Part shown: positions 44,192-50,963 of the stretch, piece by piece
Layout of the letters: each line of letters opens with the position of its first letter
Position numbering within the stretch: the stretch's first letter is position 1
Assembly: GCF_003143935.1 (NCBI RefSeq)
Contig: NZ_QFRX01000001.1
Coordinates: 6,708,977 to 6,772,976 of the forward strand
Reading direction: 5' to 3'
Length of the DNA: 64,000 nt
From: Streptomyces sp. Act143
GTDB taxonomy: Bacteria > Actinomycetota > Actinomycetes > Streptomycetales > Streptomycetaceae
The notes under the pieces: generated by a model
Databases searched by the model: none
Seen by the model: only the letters and a program-made list of their open reading frames with translations
What the model was told of the DNA's origin: nothing
Program-made: the position numbers and the translations under genes

Positions 44192-45498
44192 TGAGCACGC
44201 CGTACCTTCCCCCTTCGCCGCAGACCTCGCCGCAGACCTCGCCGCAGAAAGACATGAACGTGACCGCACCCTTCGTGCCGCCGGGTGCGGCCGCACCGGC
44301 CCCGCAGACAGCCCCGCAGACGCCGCTGCCCGAACAGCGGACGAAGCCGAAGGGCCCGGTCCGTGACCGCTACTTCGACCTGCTGCGGGCCCTCGCCCTG
44401 TTCCGCGTGGTCCTCTACCACCTGACGGGCTGGGCGTGGCTGCCCCTGGTGTTCCCCTCCATGGGCGTGATGTTCGCCCTGGCCGGCAACCTGATGGCAC
44501 GCTCGCTCAAGCGCCCGGCCGTCCAGGTCATCAAGAGCCGCGTCCGCCGGCTGCTGCCGCCGCTGTGGGTGCTGGGCGTCGTGGGTGTCACCGGCATGGT
44601 CGTCCAGGGCTGGAGCCCGTCGGAGGACGGCCACCCGGGCTGGTGGTGGCTCCATCTCACCTTCTGGGTCCTGCCGTTGAGCGACCCGCCGTACGCCGAG
44701 GGCCTGCCCGGCATCCACGGCTACCTGGCCGACAACTGGGCCGTGGACCTCGCCGGACCGCTCTGGTACATCCGCGCCTACCTCTGGTACGTCATGCTGT
44801 CGCCGTTCCTGCTGAAGGCGCTGCGCGCCCTGCCGGTCGCCACGGTCCTCGCGCCGATCGCACTGTCCGCCGCCTTCGAGTTCGGCTACATCACCCTGCC
44901 CGGCGAGCGCATCCCCTCCGCTCTCACCGACTTCAGCACCTTCGGCGCCTGCTGGATCCTCGGCATGGCCCACCAGGAAGGCGTCCTGAAGAAACTGCCG
45001 CGCTACGTCGTCCCGTCCGTCGCCCCCGCGATCGCCCTGCTGGGCCTGTGGTACGCGACGAAGCACGACTTCTCCCAGGGCAACGACCTCGACAGCATGC
45101 CCTTCGCGCAGGCCCTGTGGTCCCTCGGCACGGTCATGATCCTGCTGCACGTCAGCCCCTCCTGGTCCGAGTGGCCGAAGCGGCTGCGGCGCTTCGACCG
45201 GCCGATCACGCTCCTCAACTCCCGTGCCGTGACGATCTATCTGTGGCACAACACCTGCATCGTCGTCGCGATGACGATCTGGGACCGGCTGTGGGGCATC
45301 GACCTGATGTGGCAGCACTTCTCCTGGCTGCTGGAGAGCCCGTGGCCGGTGCTGGTCTTCGCCTGGATCCTCATCGGCAGCTGCATCGTCTGGTTCGGCT
45401 GGGCGGAGGACCTCGCCGCCAAGCGCAAGCCGCAGCTGTGGCCGGACGGCTCGCAGGGGAAGCGGACCCGCTCCAAGTCACGCGCGCACCGCGCCTGA
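44191..45498 (+). CDS. Acyltransferase-3 family membrane protein
   Basis: This 435-residue protein begins with a Pro/Gln-rich cytoplasmic tail (PPSPQTSPQTSPQ). About ten spans of the acyltransferase-3 fold follow, including RYFDLLRALALFRVVLYHLTG with the conserved Arg and His, and PLWYIRAYLWYVMLSPFLL. These enzymes move acetyl or succinyl groups onto exported sugars. Translational coupling to matB indicates that it modifies the same polymer (inference). The ATG at 44191 shares its A with the matB stop. Confidence 0.88.
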   Translation: MSTPYLPPSPQTSPQTSPQKDMNVTAPFVPPGAAAPAPQTAPQTPLPEQRTKPKGPVRDRYFDLLRALALFRVVLYHLTGWAWLPLVFPSMGVMFALAGNLMARSLKRPAVQVIKSRVRRLLPPLWVLGVVGVTGMVVQGWSPSEDGHPGWWWLHLTFWVLPLSDPPYAEGLPGIHGYLADNWAVDLAGPLWYIRAYLWYVMLSPFLLKALRALPVATVLAPIALSAAFEFGYITLPGERIPSALTDFSTFGACWILGMAHQEGVLKKLPRYVVPSVAPAIALLGLWYATKHDFSQGNDLDSMPFAQALWSLGTVMILLHVSPSWSEWPKRLRRFDRPITLLNSRAVTIYLWHNTCIVVAMTIWDRLWGIDLMWQHFSWLLESPWPVLVFAWILIGSCIVWFGWAEDLAAKRKPQLWPDGSQGKRTRSKSRAHRA

Positions 45499-45506
45499 TG
45501 ACGGTC

Positions 45507-45576
45507 CCTCAATCGAGGCTCAAATAAACCCTCAATTGAAGCTCAAGAATGCGGATCAGCCTCAATTGAAGCTCAG
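45507..45576 (-). repeat. Three-copy array of a 17-bp operator-like motif before subtilase 1
   Basis: On the minus strand the copies read CTGAGCTTCAATTGAGG (45560-45576), TTGAGCTTCAATTGAGG (45530-45546) and TTGAGCCTCGATTGAGG (45507-45523). Consensus YTGAGCNTCRATTGAGS has a palindromic TCAATTGA core. Two further copies occur at 49796-49854. Spacing between copies is 30 and 23 bp. Copies lie upstream of a shared leader block. Confidence 0.85.
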
Positions 45577-45612
45577 AAGACCTGAGCAGCTCTCGCTCGC
45601 GGCCGTGAGCCC

Positions 45613-45661
45613 GTGGAAGGATCATGGCTGCGCGGCACCGCCGAAGGGGAAAGGCGGAACC
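45613..45661 (+). promoter_or_regulatory. Conserved promoter/leader block of subtilase 1
   Basis: GTGGAAGGATCA (45613-45624), 14 unrelated bases, then a 23-nt block at 45639-45661 beginning CGCCGAAGGGGAAAGGCGG and ending AACC. An identical 12-mer, the same 14-base spacer length and an identical 23-mer occur before the exported-protein gene at 49711-49759. The CGCC...GGCG ends can form a small hairpin. Start codon is 91 bases further on. Confidence 0.8.
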
Positions 45662-45752
45662 GTGTCCTGGCCCAATGCCGGGGTGCTGCACGGTAATTCG
45701 CCTTTTCTATTCGGCCGCATGCTGAGTCATGCCTGCTCGGTTCGAGAGTGAC

Positions 45753-48125
45753 ATGAAGAGACAGATATGGACGACGGTCGCCATTGTGCTGGCGACCGTG
45801 AGCCTCGGTGCAATTCCCGCACACGCCACCGAGATATCGACCACGGTGACGGAAAGCGATCCGATCGACCCGCCGCTCTACGACGAGACCGCCGACGGCG
45901 GCACCGTACGCGTCAATGTCGTCACCGAGAACCGCGACGACCTTTCCGGCGCGGCGAGCGCCGGTGAGACGCTGCTGTCCTACAAGACCCTGCCGCTGGT
46001 CACGCTCGAAGTGGACAAGAGCGGCCTGGACGACCTGGCCGCCCAGCCGGGAGTCGTCAGCGTCACCGAGGACGAACTGGTCGCGCCGTCGCTGGACGAG
46101 AGCGTCCCGCTCATCGGCGGCGACAAGGCCGTCGCGGCCGGAAAGACCGGCAAGGGCAGCGCGATCGCGGTCCTGGACACCGGCGTCGCCACCAACCACC
46201 CGTTCCTCAAGGGCCGGGTCACCGCCGAGGCATGCTTCTCGCCGGTCGACGCCAACTACGGCGCCACCAGCCTGTGCGGGAACGGCGCGGCCACCCAGGA
46301 GGGCACCGGCGCCGCCAACTCCGCGAGCGTGTGCGCGGACATCGCCGAGTGCGACCACGGCACCCACGTGGCGGGCATCGCCGCGGGTGACGGCACCGGC
46401 CTGAGCGGGGCCCCCGCCCGCGGTGTAGCCCCGGGCGCCGACATCGTCGCCGTCCAGGTCTTCTCCCGCCTCGACTCCACCAAGTACTGCGGCACCACCA
46501 CCCCCTGCATCCGCAGCTTCACCAGCGCCCAGATAGCGGGCCTGGAGAAGGTGCTGGCGCTCAAGCAGGCCGGTATGCCCATCGTCGCCGCCAACCTCAG
46601 CCTGGGCTCGGCGAGTTACAGCACCGCCTGCACCAAGGACGCCCGCAAGACCGTCATCGACAGCCTCTACGAGGCCGGGGTCGCCACCGTCGTCGCGGCC
46701 GGCAACAACGGCAGCGCGACCGCCGTCACCGCCCCCGCCTGCGTCCCCGGCGCCGTCTCCGTCGGCGCCACCACGGACGACGACGAGATCGCCTCCTTCT
46801 CCAACCACGGCCCGCTCCTCGACGTCCTCGCCCCCGGCAACGGCATCGTCTCCTCCGTCCTGAGCGGCTACGACTCCAAGAGCGGCACCTCCATGGCGGC
46901 CCCGCACGTCGCCGGCGCCTTCGCCGTGCTGCGGCAGGCCCACCCCGACAAGACCCTCGCGGAGCGGGAGGCGCTGCTGAAGTCCACCGGCACCCCGGTC
47001 ACCGACGAGGCGGGCGTGACCGTACCCCGCATCGACGTCGGCAAGGCGGTCGGCGCCGCGACGCCCGCGCCGGACCCGGAGCCCGCCGACACCACCCGCC
47101 GTACGAAGATCCTCAACGACGCCCCGTACGCCATCCCGGACCTGGGCACCGTCCAGTCCCCGATCACGGTCTCCGGCGTCACCGGCAACGCGCCCAAGAC
47201 CCTCCAGGTCTCCGTCGACGTCACCCACGACTGGCTCGGCGAGGTGAAGATCGACCTGGTCGCCCCGGACGGTCAGACGTACGCGCTGAAGGCGACCAAC
47301 GGCACCGACCCGGGTGGCACGCTCAGCAGGACGTACACCGTCGACGCGAGCGTCTCCCCGGCGAGCGGCACCTGGAAGCTCCAGGTCGCCGACAAGTCGG
47401 CGGGCGGCACGGGCACCGTCGACGACTGGGCGCTGACGTTCCCGACCCCGTTCGCGAGGACGGCCCCCGCCGCCATCCCGGACGCGGCCACCCTCACCTC
47501 CGAGATCACGGTGGACGGCGTCACCGGCAACGCCTCCGGCGCGCTCCAGGCCTCCGTGAACGTCACCCACCAGTGGCTCGGCGAGGTGAAGATCGACCTG
47601 GTCGCCCCGGACGGTCAGACGTACGCGCTGAAGGCGACCAACGGCACCGACCCGGGTGGCACGCTCAGCAGGACATACACCGTCGACGCGAGCGCCACCG
47701 CGGCGAACGGCACCTGGAAGCTCCTGGTCGCCGACAAGTCCTCCGGCGGCACGGGAACCCTGGACGGCTGGTCCCTGACGTTCCCGTCGATCGAGAGCCA
47801 GTCCACGTACGCCGTCCCCGACGCGGGCACCCTCCAGGCGCCGATCACCGTCACCGGCGTCTCCGGCAACGCGCCGAAGACCCTGAAGGTCTCCCTCCGC
47901 CTCACCCACGACTGGCTCGGCGAGGTCAAGATCGACCTGATCGCCCCCAACGGCCTGGTCTACGCCGTGAAGGCCACCAACGGCACCGACCCGGGCGGCA
48001 CGCTCGACAAGGTCTACACGGTCGACGCGAGCGCCTCGCCGATCGAGGGCACGTGGAAGCTTCAGGTCGCCGACAAGTCGACGGGCGGCACGGGAACGCT
48101 CGACGACTGGGCGCTGACCTTCTGA
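45753..48125 (+). CDS. Exported S8 subtilisin-like protease with three P-type domains (subtilase 1)
   Basis: This 790-residue secreted serine protease has a signal peptide (QIWTTVAIVLATVSLGAIPAHA). A short propeptide-like region (about 40-100) contains LVTLEVDKSGLDDLAAQPG. The catalytic triad is Asp142 (VLDTGVATNHP), His205 (DHGTHVAG) and Ser380 (GTSMAAPH). The C terminus holds three proprotein-convertase P-like domains of about 110 residues, each with IDLVAPDGQTYALKATNG-like and GTWKLQVADKSAGGTGT-like strands. The ATG at 45753 follows GAGAG and matches the start context of its paralogue at 53366 (GAGAGYGACATGAA). A codon 24 bases upstream is less likely. It sits under the 17-bp operator array; a terminator follows. 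Confidence 0.92.
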   Translation: MKRQIWTTVAIVLATVSLGAIPAHATEISTTVTESDPIDPPLYDETADGGTVRVNVVTENRDDLSGAASAGETLLSYKTLPLVTLEVDKSGLDDLAAQPGVVSVTEDELVAPSLDESVPLIGGDKAVAAGKTGKGSAIAVLDTGVATNHPFLKGRVTAEACFSPVDANYGATSLCGNGAATQEGTGAANSASVCADIAECDHGTHVAGIAAGDGTGLSGAPARGVAPGADIVAVQVFSRLDSTKYCGTTTPCIRSFTSAQIAGLEKVLALKQAGMPIVAANLSLGSASYSTACTKDARKTVIDSLYEAGVATVVAAGNNGSATAVTAPACVPGAVSVGATTDDDEIASFSNHGPLLDVLAPGNGIVSSVLSGYDSKSGTSMAAPHVAGAFAVLRQAHPDKTLAEREALLKSTGTPVTDEAGVTVPRIDVGKAVGAATPAPDPEPADTTRRTKILNDAPYAIPDLGTVQSPITVSGVTGNAPKTLQVSVDVTHDWLGEVKIDLVAPDGQTYALKATNGTDPGGTLSRTYTVDASVSPASGTWKLQVADKSAGGTGTVDDWALTFPTPFARTAPAAIPDAATLTSEITVDGVTGNASGALQASVNVTHQWLGEVKIDLVAPDGQTYALKATNGTDPGGTLSRTYTVDASATAANGTWKLLVADKSSGGTGTLDGWSLTFPSIESQSTYAVPDAGTLQAPITVTGVSGNAPKTLKVSLRLTHDWLGEVKIDLIAPNGLVYAVKATNGTDPGGTLDKVYTVDASASPIEGTWKLQVADKSTGGTGTLDDWALTF
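47232..47694 (+). repeat. Recent duplication of P-domain DNA in subtilase 1
   Basis: Bases 47232-47352 and 47574-47694 (121 bp each) differ at a single position. They encode the same strands of P-domains 1 and 2. The third domain is clearly diverged, so one domain was recently duplicated or gene-converted. Confidence 0.9.
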
Positions 48126-48144
48126 CGCGCCTTTCCTGACGGAA

Positions 48145-48175
48145 ACGCCCGGCCGGGATCATCCCGGCCGGGCGT
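48145..48175. terminator. Terminator between subtilase 1 and GNAT gene
   Basis: ACGCCCGGCCGGGA (48145-48158) pairs perfectly with its complement at 48162-48175 around a 3-nt loop, followed by CTTTC. It serves the two convergent genes. Confidence 0.85.
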
Positions 48176-48194
48176 CTTTCTGCGTGGCCGCGCG

Positions 48195-48737
48195 CTACTC
48201 CTGCCCGCCGCGCTTCCATTCCTCGGCGAGCAGCCCGAGCACCACCTCGTCCATGAACTCGCCCAGCACCCAGGCCGAGGAGCGCAGCACACCCTCGCGG
48301 ACGAAGCCGTTGCGCTCGGCGGAGCGCAGCATCGCGGTGTTGTCCGTCAGCGTCTCGATCTGCAGCCGTTGCAGGCCGCGCACGACGAACCCGTAGTGGC
48401 ACAGCACGGCGACCACGTCGGTGCCGTAGCCCTTGCCGCGGGCGGACGGCAGCAGGCCGAGGCCGACGTGCGCGCACCGGTGGTGGGTGTCGATGCCCCA
48501 CAGCGTGGCGGCGCCGACCAACTCGCCGCTCTCCAGGTCCACCACGGAGAACGGGAGGTTGTCCTGGTCGGTGGGGTCCACCACGAACTTCCCGCCGGGG
48601 ATGCCGGGCGGGATCGGCCGCCACGGTCTGCCGTCCGCCCGCGAGGTGTTGACCACGTCGTCGTAGAGCTCGGCCTGAAGAACCGGGATGTCGTCCTCGT
48701 GCCGGGCCCGGAGCCCGACCCTGTTGCCTCTGAGCAT
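48195..48737 (-). CDS. GNAT acetyltransferase, RimJ/RimL type
   Basis: This 180-residue cytoplasmic enzyme would transfer acetyl from acetyl-CoA to an amine. It has the RimJ-like opening LRGNRVGLRARHEDDIPVL, the central ELVGAATLWGID strand and the acetyl-CoA loop GLLPSARGKGYGTDVV. A C-terminal NTAMLRSAERNGFVREGVLR motif is diagnostic for the subfamily. The target may be a ribosomal protein, an antibiotic or another amine. It lies between terminators and is transcribed alone. Confidence 0.88.
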   Translation of the reverse strand: MLRGNRVGLRARHEDDIPVLQAELYDDVVNTSRADGRPWRPIPPGIPGGKFVVDPTDQDNLPFSVVDLESGELVGAATLWGIDTHHRCAHVGLGLLPSARGKGYGTDVVAVLCHYGFVVRGLQRLQIETLTDNTAMLRSAERNGFVREGVLRSSAWVLGEFMDEVVLGLLAEEWKRGGQE

Positions 48738-48792
48738 GCAGGCTTCCTATCGGGCCGGACCGGCCGGCGGCAAACACTTTTGCGCGCGGAAA

Positions 48793-48847
48793 ACCGGCAG
48801 AGCCGGCCGCGCCGAGCGAGATGCTCGACACGACCGGCTCTGCCGGT
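48793..48847 (-). terminator. Hairpin after the exported-protein gene
   Basis: ACCGGCAGAGCCGG (48793-48806) pairs perfectly with CCGGCTCTGCCGGT (48834-48847); the 27-nt loop contains a small inner stem (GAGC/GCTC). It lies 16 bases after the stop of the 49628 gene. Confidence 0.75.
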
Positions 48848-48863
48848 ACGGGGGACGGGGCGC

Positions 48864-49628
48864 TTACTTGAGGTAGCCGCCCTTGAAGCCGCTCTGGTCG
48901 GCCCAGATGCGCTCACGGGCGTCCCAGGAGAACCCGGCCCACTTGCCCTGCCAGATGGTCTGGGCGGTGGCGTTGTTCGCCGGGTCGGAGGAGATCCACG
49001 TGCTGACCGGGCTGTTGGAGAACTCGGAGAACGGTACGAAGTTGCGGTGCGAGGCCCAGCCGCCGTAGACCTTCACGACGCGGGACGAGGTCGTGCGGTA
49101 GTTGACGCCGATCTTCACGGTCGTCACCTTCACGCCGAAGATGGTGTCGGAGACGGAGTACCAGGCGCTGCGGTCGTAGTACCGGGCGCTCGGGTCGGAG
49201 AGCTCCTCGTCGGTGGTCGGCGGCGTCTCGGTCTCCTCGACACCGAGGGTCGCCTCCAGGACGACATCGCCGCCCGCGGCTTCCTTCCTCAGCTCGGTGG
49301 TGTAGTTCTCCTCGTCGATCGACTCGATGTCGGAGACGTCGGAGATGAAGTCGCCCAGCTCCTGGCCGCGCTGCGGGTCGTTCAGCAGGTCGACGAACTG
49401 TGCCTTGTCGCCGTCGGACAGCGCCGAGTACTGGTCCAGGGTCTCCTGGGCGTCCGTGTCGCCGAGTTCCACCTGCTCCACCAGGTAGGCCTCGTAGGCC
49501 TCGGGGGTGGTGCCGGTGGTGTCCTCGGCGAACGCGGAGCCCGGCAGGGCCGCCATCGTGATCGCCGCCGCCGTGGCGACGGCCATCCCGACGAGTCTCT
49601 GGCGGTTCATCTTCGCCGACTTACGCAT
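48864..49628 (-). CDS. Exported protein of unknown function sharing a promoter type with subtilase 1
   Basis: This 254-residue protein has a signal peptide (RLVGMAVATAAAITMAALPG, cleavage near AFA-ED). An acidic helical segment follows at about 35-120 (TPEAYEAYLVEQVELGDTDA and SALSDGDKAQFVDLLNDPQ). The C-terminal half is Trp/Tyr-rich with beta character: YYDRSAWYSVSDTIFGVKVT, VVKVYGGWASHRNFVPFS and TIWQGKWAGFSWDARERIW. I do not recognise the family. The acidic first half resembles a propeptide, so the protein could be a zymogen-like substrate of the neighbouring subtilases (inference). GGAGG lies about 7 bases before the ATG at 49628. Its upstream DNA carries the operator motif and leader block also found before subtilase 1. 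Confidence 0.8.
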   Translation of the reverse strand: MRKSAKMNRQRLVGMAVATAAAITMAALPGSAFAEDTTGTTPEAYEAYLVEQVELGDTDAQETLDQYSALSDGDKAQFVDLLNDPQRGQELGDFISDVSDIESIDEENYTTELRKEAAGGDVVLEATLGVEETETPPTTDEELSDPSARYYDRSAWYSVSDTIFGVKVTTVKIGVNYRTTSSRVVKVYGGWASHRNFVPFSEFSNSPVSTWISSDPANNATAQTIWQGKWAGFSWDARERIWADQSGFKGGYLK

Positions 49629-49710
49629 ATCTACTGCCTCCGTTACGTGGATGAGTACACGAACTGAAAAAAGCAGCAGGGAAAGCGCGGAAATTCGCCC
49701 CCCTACAAGC

Positions 49711-49759
49711 GGTTCCGCCTTTCCCCTTCGGCGTTCCCGCTTGTGTTTGATCCTTCCAC
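49711..49759 (-). promoter_or_regulatory. Conserved promoter/leader block of the exported-protein gene
   Basis: On the minus strand: GTGGAAGGATCA (49759-49748), 14 bases, and the 23-nt block at 49733-49711 that is identical to the one before subtilase 1. The start codon lies 82 bases downstream of the block. Confidence 0.8.
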
Positions 49760-49795
49760 AAGGAATAGGGGGGTGGGGAGCTCAAATAGCCTTCT

Positions 49796-49854
49796 CTGAG
49801 CATCAATTGAGGTTACGGGGAACTCAAGTCCTTTTATTTGAGCCTCAATTGAGC
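49796..49854 (+). repeat. Two-copy array of the 17-bp motif before the exported-protein gene
   Basis: CTGAGCATCAATTGAGG (49796-49812) and TTGAGCCTCAATTGAGC (49838-49854). The half motif TATTTGAG/CTCAAATA also appears at 49835-49842 and 49781-49788. The nearer copy is exactly 36 bases from GTGGAAGGATCA, the same distance as at subtilase 1. Confidence 0.85.
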
Positions 49855-49865
49855 TTTTCCGTGGG

Positions 49866-49970
49866 CTACTTCTTCGTGAGCCACCGGCCGAGCAGGATCA
49901 CGCCGGTGATGAGGACGGCCGCGACGACGGCGATCACTATCTTCATGCTGGTGTCCATGGCGCCGAACAT
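49866..49970 (-). CDS. 34-residue single-span membrane peptide
   Basis: The frame MFGAMDTSMKIVIAVVAAVL continues with ITGVILLGRWLTKK and stops. It is almost entirely one membrane span (about 10-28) with a short polar N terminus and a basic C terminus. GGGAGA lies four bases before the ATG at 49970. An alternative start is the ATG four codons later. It follows the XRE gene after 11 bases on the same strand, so it should be the third gene of the DUF2975-XRE operon. It is too short for standard gene finders. Function unknown; it could be a regulatory or toxic small membrane peptide. Confidence 0.65.
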   Translation of the reverse strand: MFGAMDTSMKIVIAVVAAVLITGVILLGRWLTKK

Positions 49971-49981
49971 CTCTGTCTCCC

Positions 49982-50215
49982 TTATGACTTGGGCCGGTAG
50001 CTGAGCAGGTCGCCCGGCTGGCACTGGAGGGCCTCGCAGATCCGGGTGAGGGTGGTGAAGCGGATCGCCTTGGCGCGTCCGTTCTTGAGGACGGACAGGT
50101 TGACGTTGGTGACGCCCACGCGGTGGGCGAGTTCGGTGACGGTCATCCCGCGCTCGCTGAGGAGCTTGTCGAGATGCACCTCGATGTCATGACCCTCGTG
50201 CTCGTCGTCGGCCAT
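49982..50215 (-). CDS. Short XRE-family HTH regulator (YozG type)
   Basis: This 77-residue protein is almost only a Cro/CI-type DNA-binding domain: VHLDKLLSERGMTVTELAHRVGVTNVNLSVLKNGRAKAIRF covers the helices, ending EALQCQPGDLLSYRPKS. Single-domain regulators of this kind are regularly paired with DUF2975 membrane proteins, as here. The ATG at 50215 shares one base with the DUF2975 stop. A three-copy operator array upstream of the operon is its likely binding site, giving autoregulation (inference). It may also bind elsewhere in this protease region. Confidence 0.9.
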   Translation of the reverse strand: MADDEHEGHDIEVHLDKLLSERGMTVTELAHRVGVTNVNLSVLKNGRAKAIRFTTLTRICEALQCQPGDLLSYRPKS

Positions 50216-50829
50216 CAGACGACCCCTTCGAGGTCCTCGCGCATGGCGGCGCCGGCGCTGGTGATACGGGCGAAGGTGAGGAGGCCGAGGCCGGTGAGGA
50301 CGAGCAGGTAGGGGGTCGACCACTGGCCCAGCCATGAGGTGGCCGTGAAGTCGTGGTTGTCGGCGAGCTTCGCGAGCAGCGCCGCCTTGAGGTTGGACTC
50401 GACAAGTTCGGCGACCACGCTGCCGAGCAGCACCCATCGGCCCAGCAGCCGGAGCCGTGAGGCCGTGCGGGCCGTGTGGATGCCGTCCCGGGCTGCGCCC
50501 TTGAGTAGCTGGTGCAGCAGGAAGAGACCGCCGATCAGCAGCAGCGCCGAGGGCAATGCGCTGAACTCGTCCAGGAGGTGCAGGGATGCGCCGGGGTGGT
50601 CGGCGCAGTAGTGGGGGATCGCGTCGACCGCGACCCCCTTCTCGGGGTAGAAGCGGCCGGCGTCGACGGAGCCGGTGACCGAGTCGTCGGTCATACAGAC
50701 GAGGTTCCTGCCCCAGCCCCCGTGGACGGTTCTGAAGACGACCCCCAGCGTCACCAGCGCCAGCAGCACCCGCAGCGCGAGTGACACCACCGTCGCCATC
50801 GGCTCCAGCATCTTGCGGTCCTCGGACAT
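50215..50829 (-). CDS. DUF2975 membrane protein
   Basis: This 204-residue protein has four spans: near 10-32 (ATVVSLALRVLLALVTLGVVF), near 90-110 (ALPSALLLIGGLFLLHQLL), near 128-145 and near 170-190 (YLLVLTGLGLLTFARI). An outer loop contains two cysteines (VCMTDD and HYCADHP). DUF2975 proteins accompany small XRE regulators and may sense a membrane signal and pass it to them, but the mechanism is not known. It is the first gene of the operon. GGGGGA lies three bases before the ATG, and the operator array is only 17 bases upstream, so the transcript leader must be very short. Confidence 0.85.
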   Translation of the reverse strand: MSEDRKMLEPMATVVSLALRVLLALVTLGVVFRTVHGGWGRNLVCMTDDSVTGSVDAGRFYPEKGVAVDAIPHYCADHPGASLHLLDEFSALPSALLLIGGLFLLHQLLKGAARDGIHTARTASRLRLLGRWVLLGSVVAELVESNLKAALLAKLADNHDFTATSWLGQWSTPYLLVLTGLGLLTFARITSAGAAMREDLEGVV

Positions 50830-50845
50830 GATCCCCCGCCTCGCT

Positions 50846-50891
50846 TATCGTTTTTCGATGTATCGAGTTTCGATGTTATCGAGAAACGATA
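50846..50891. promoter_or_regulatory. Three tandem 15-bp operators before the DUF2975-XRE operon
   Basis: TATCGTTTTTCGATG (50846-50860), TATCGAGTTTCGATG (50861-50875) and TATCGAGAAACGATA (50877-50891), consensus TATCGNNNNWCGATR, each an imperfect palindrome. The outer ends CTTATCGTTT (50844-50853) and AAACGATAAG (50884-50893) make the whole array symmetrical. The AT-richness is exceptional for this genome. Confidence 0.88.
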
Positions 50892-50963
50892 AGGCGTGCA
50901 AGCGGCTGCGCCCCCGCACCGGGACAGGTGCGGGGGCGCAGGCGCGGGCCGGCCGGGCAGGCG

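Noticed and set aside
45613..45661. Known c-di-AMP or glycine riboswitch in the subtilase leader
   Set aside because: A few bases (GAAGGGGAAA) recall riboswitch loops, but the obligatory paired regions and other conserved segments are not found.
45729..45752. Upstream ATG as start of subtilase 1
   Set aside because: It would add eight residues before a normal signal peptide and overlap the conserved inverted repeat; the start at 45753 matches the paralogue context.
42014..47909. Long minus-strand frames opposite matB and subtilase 1
   Set aside because: Composition is rich in Val, Gly, Asp and Arg without domains; the opposite strand carries full catalytic motifs.
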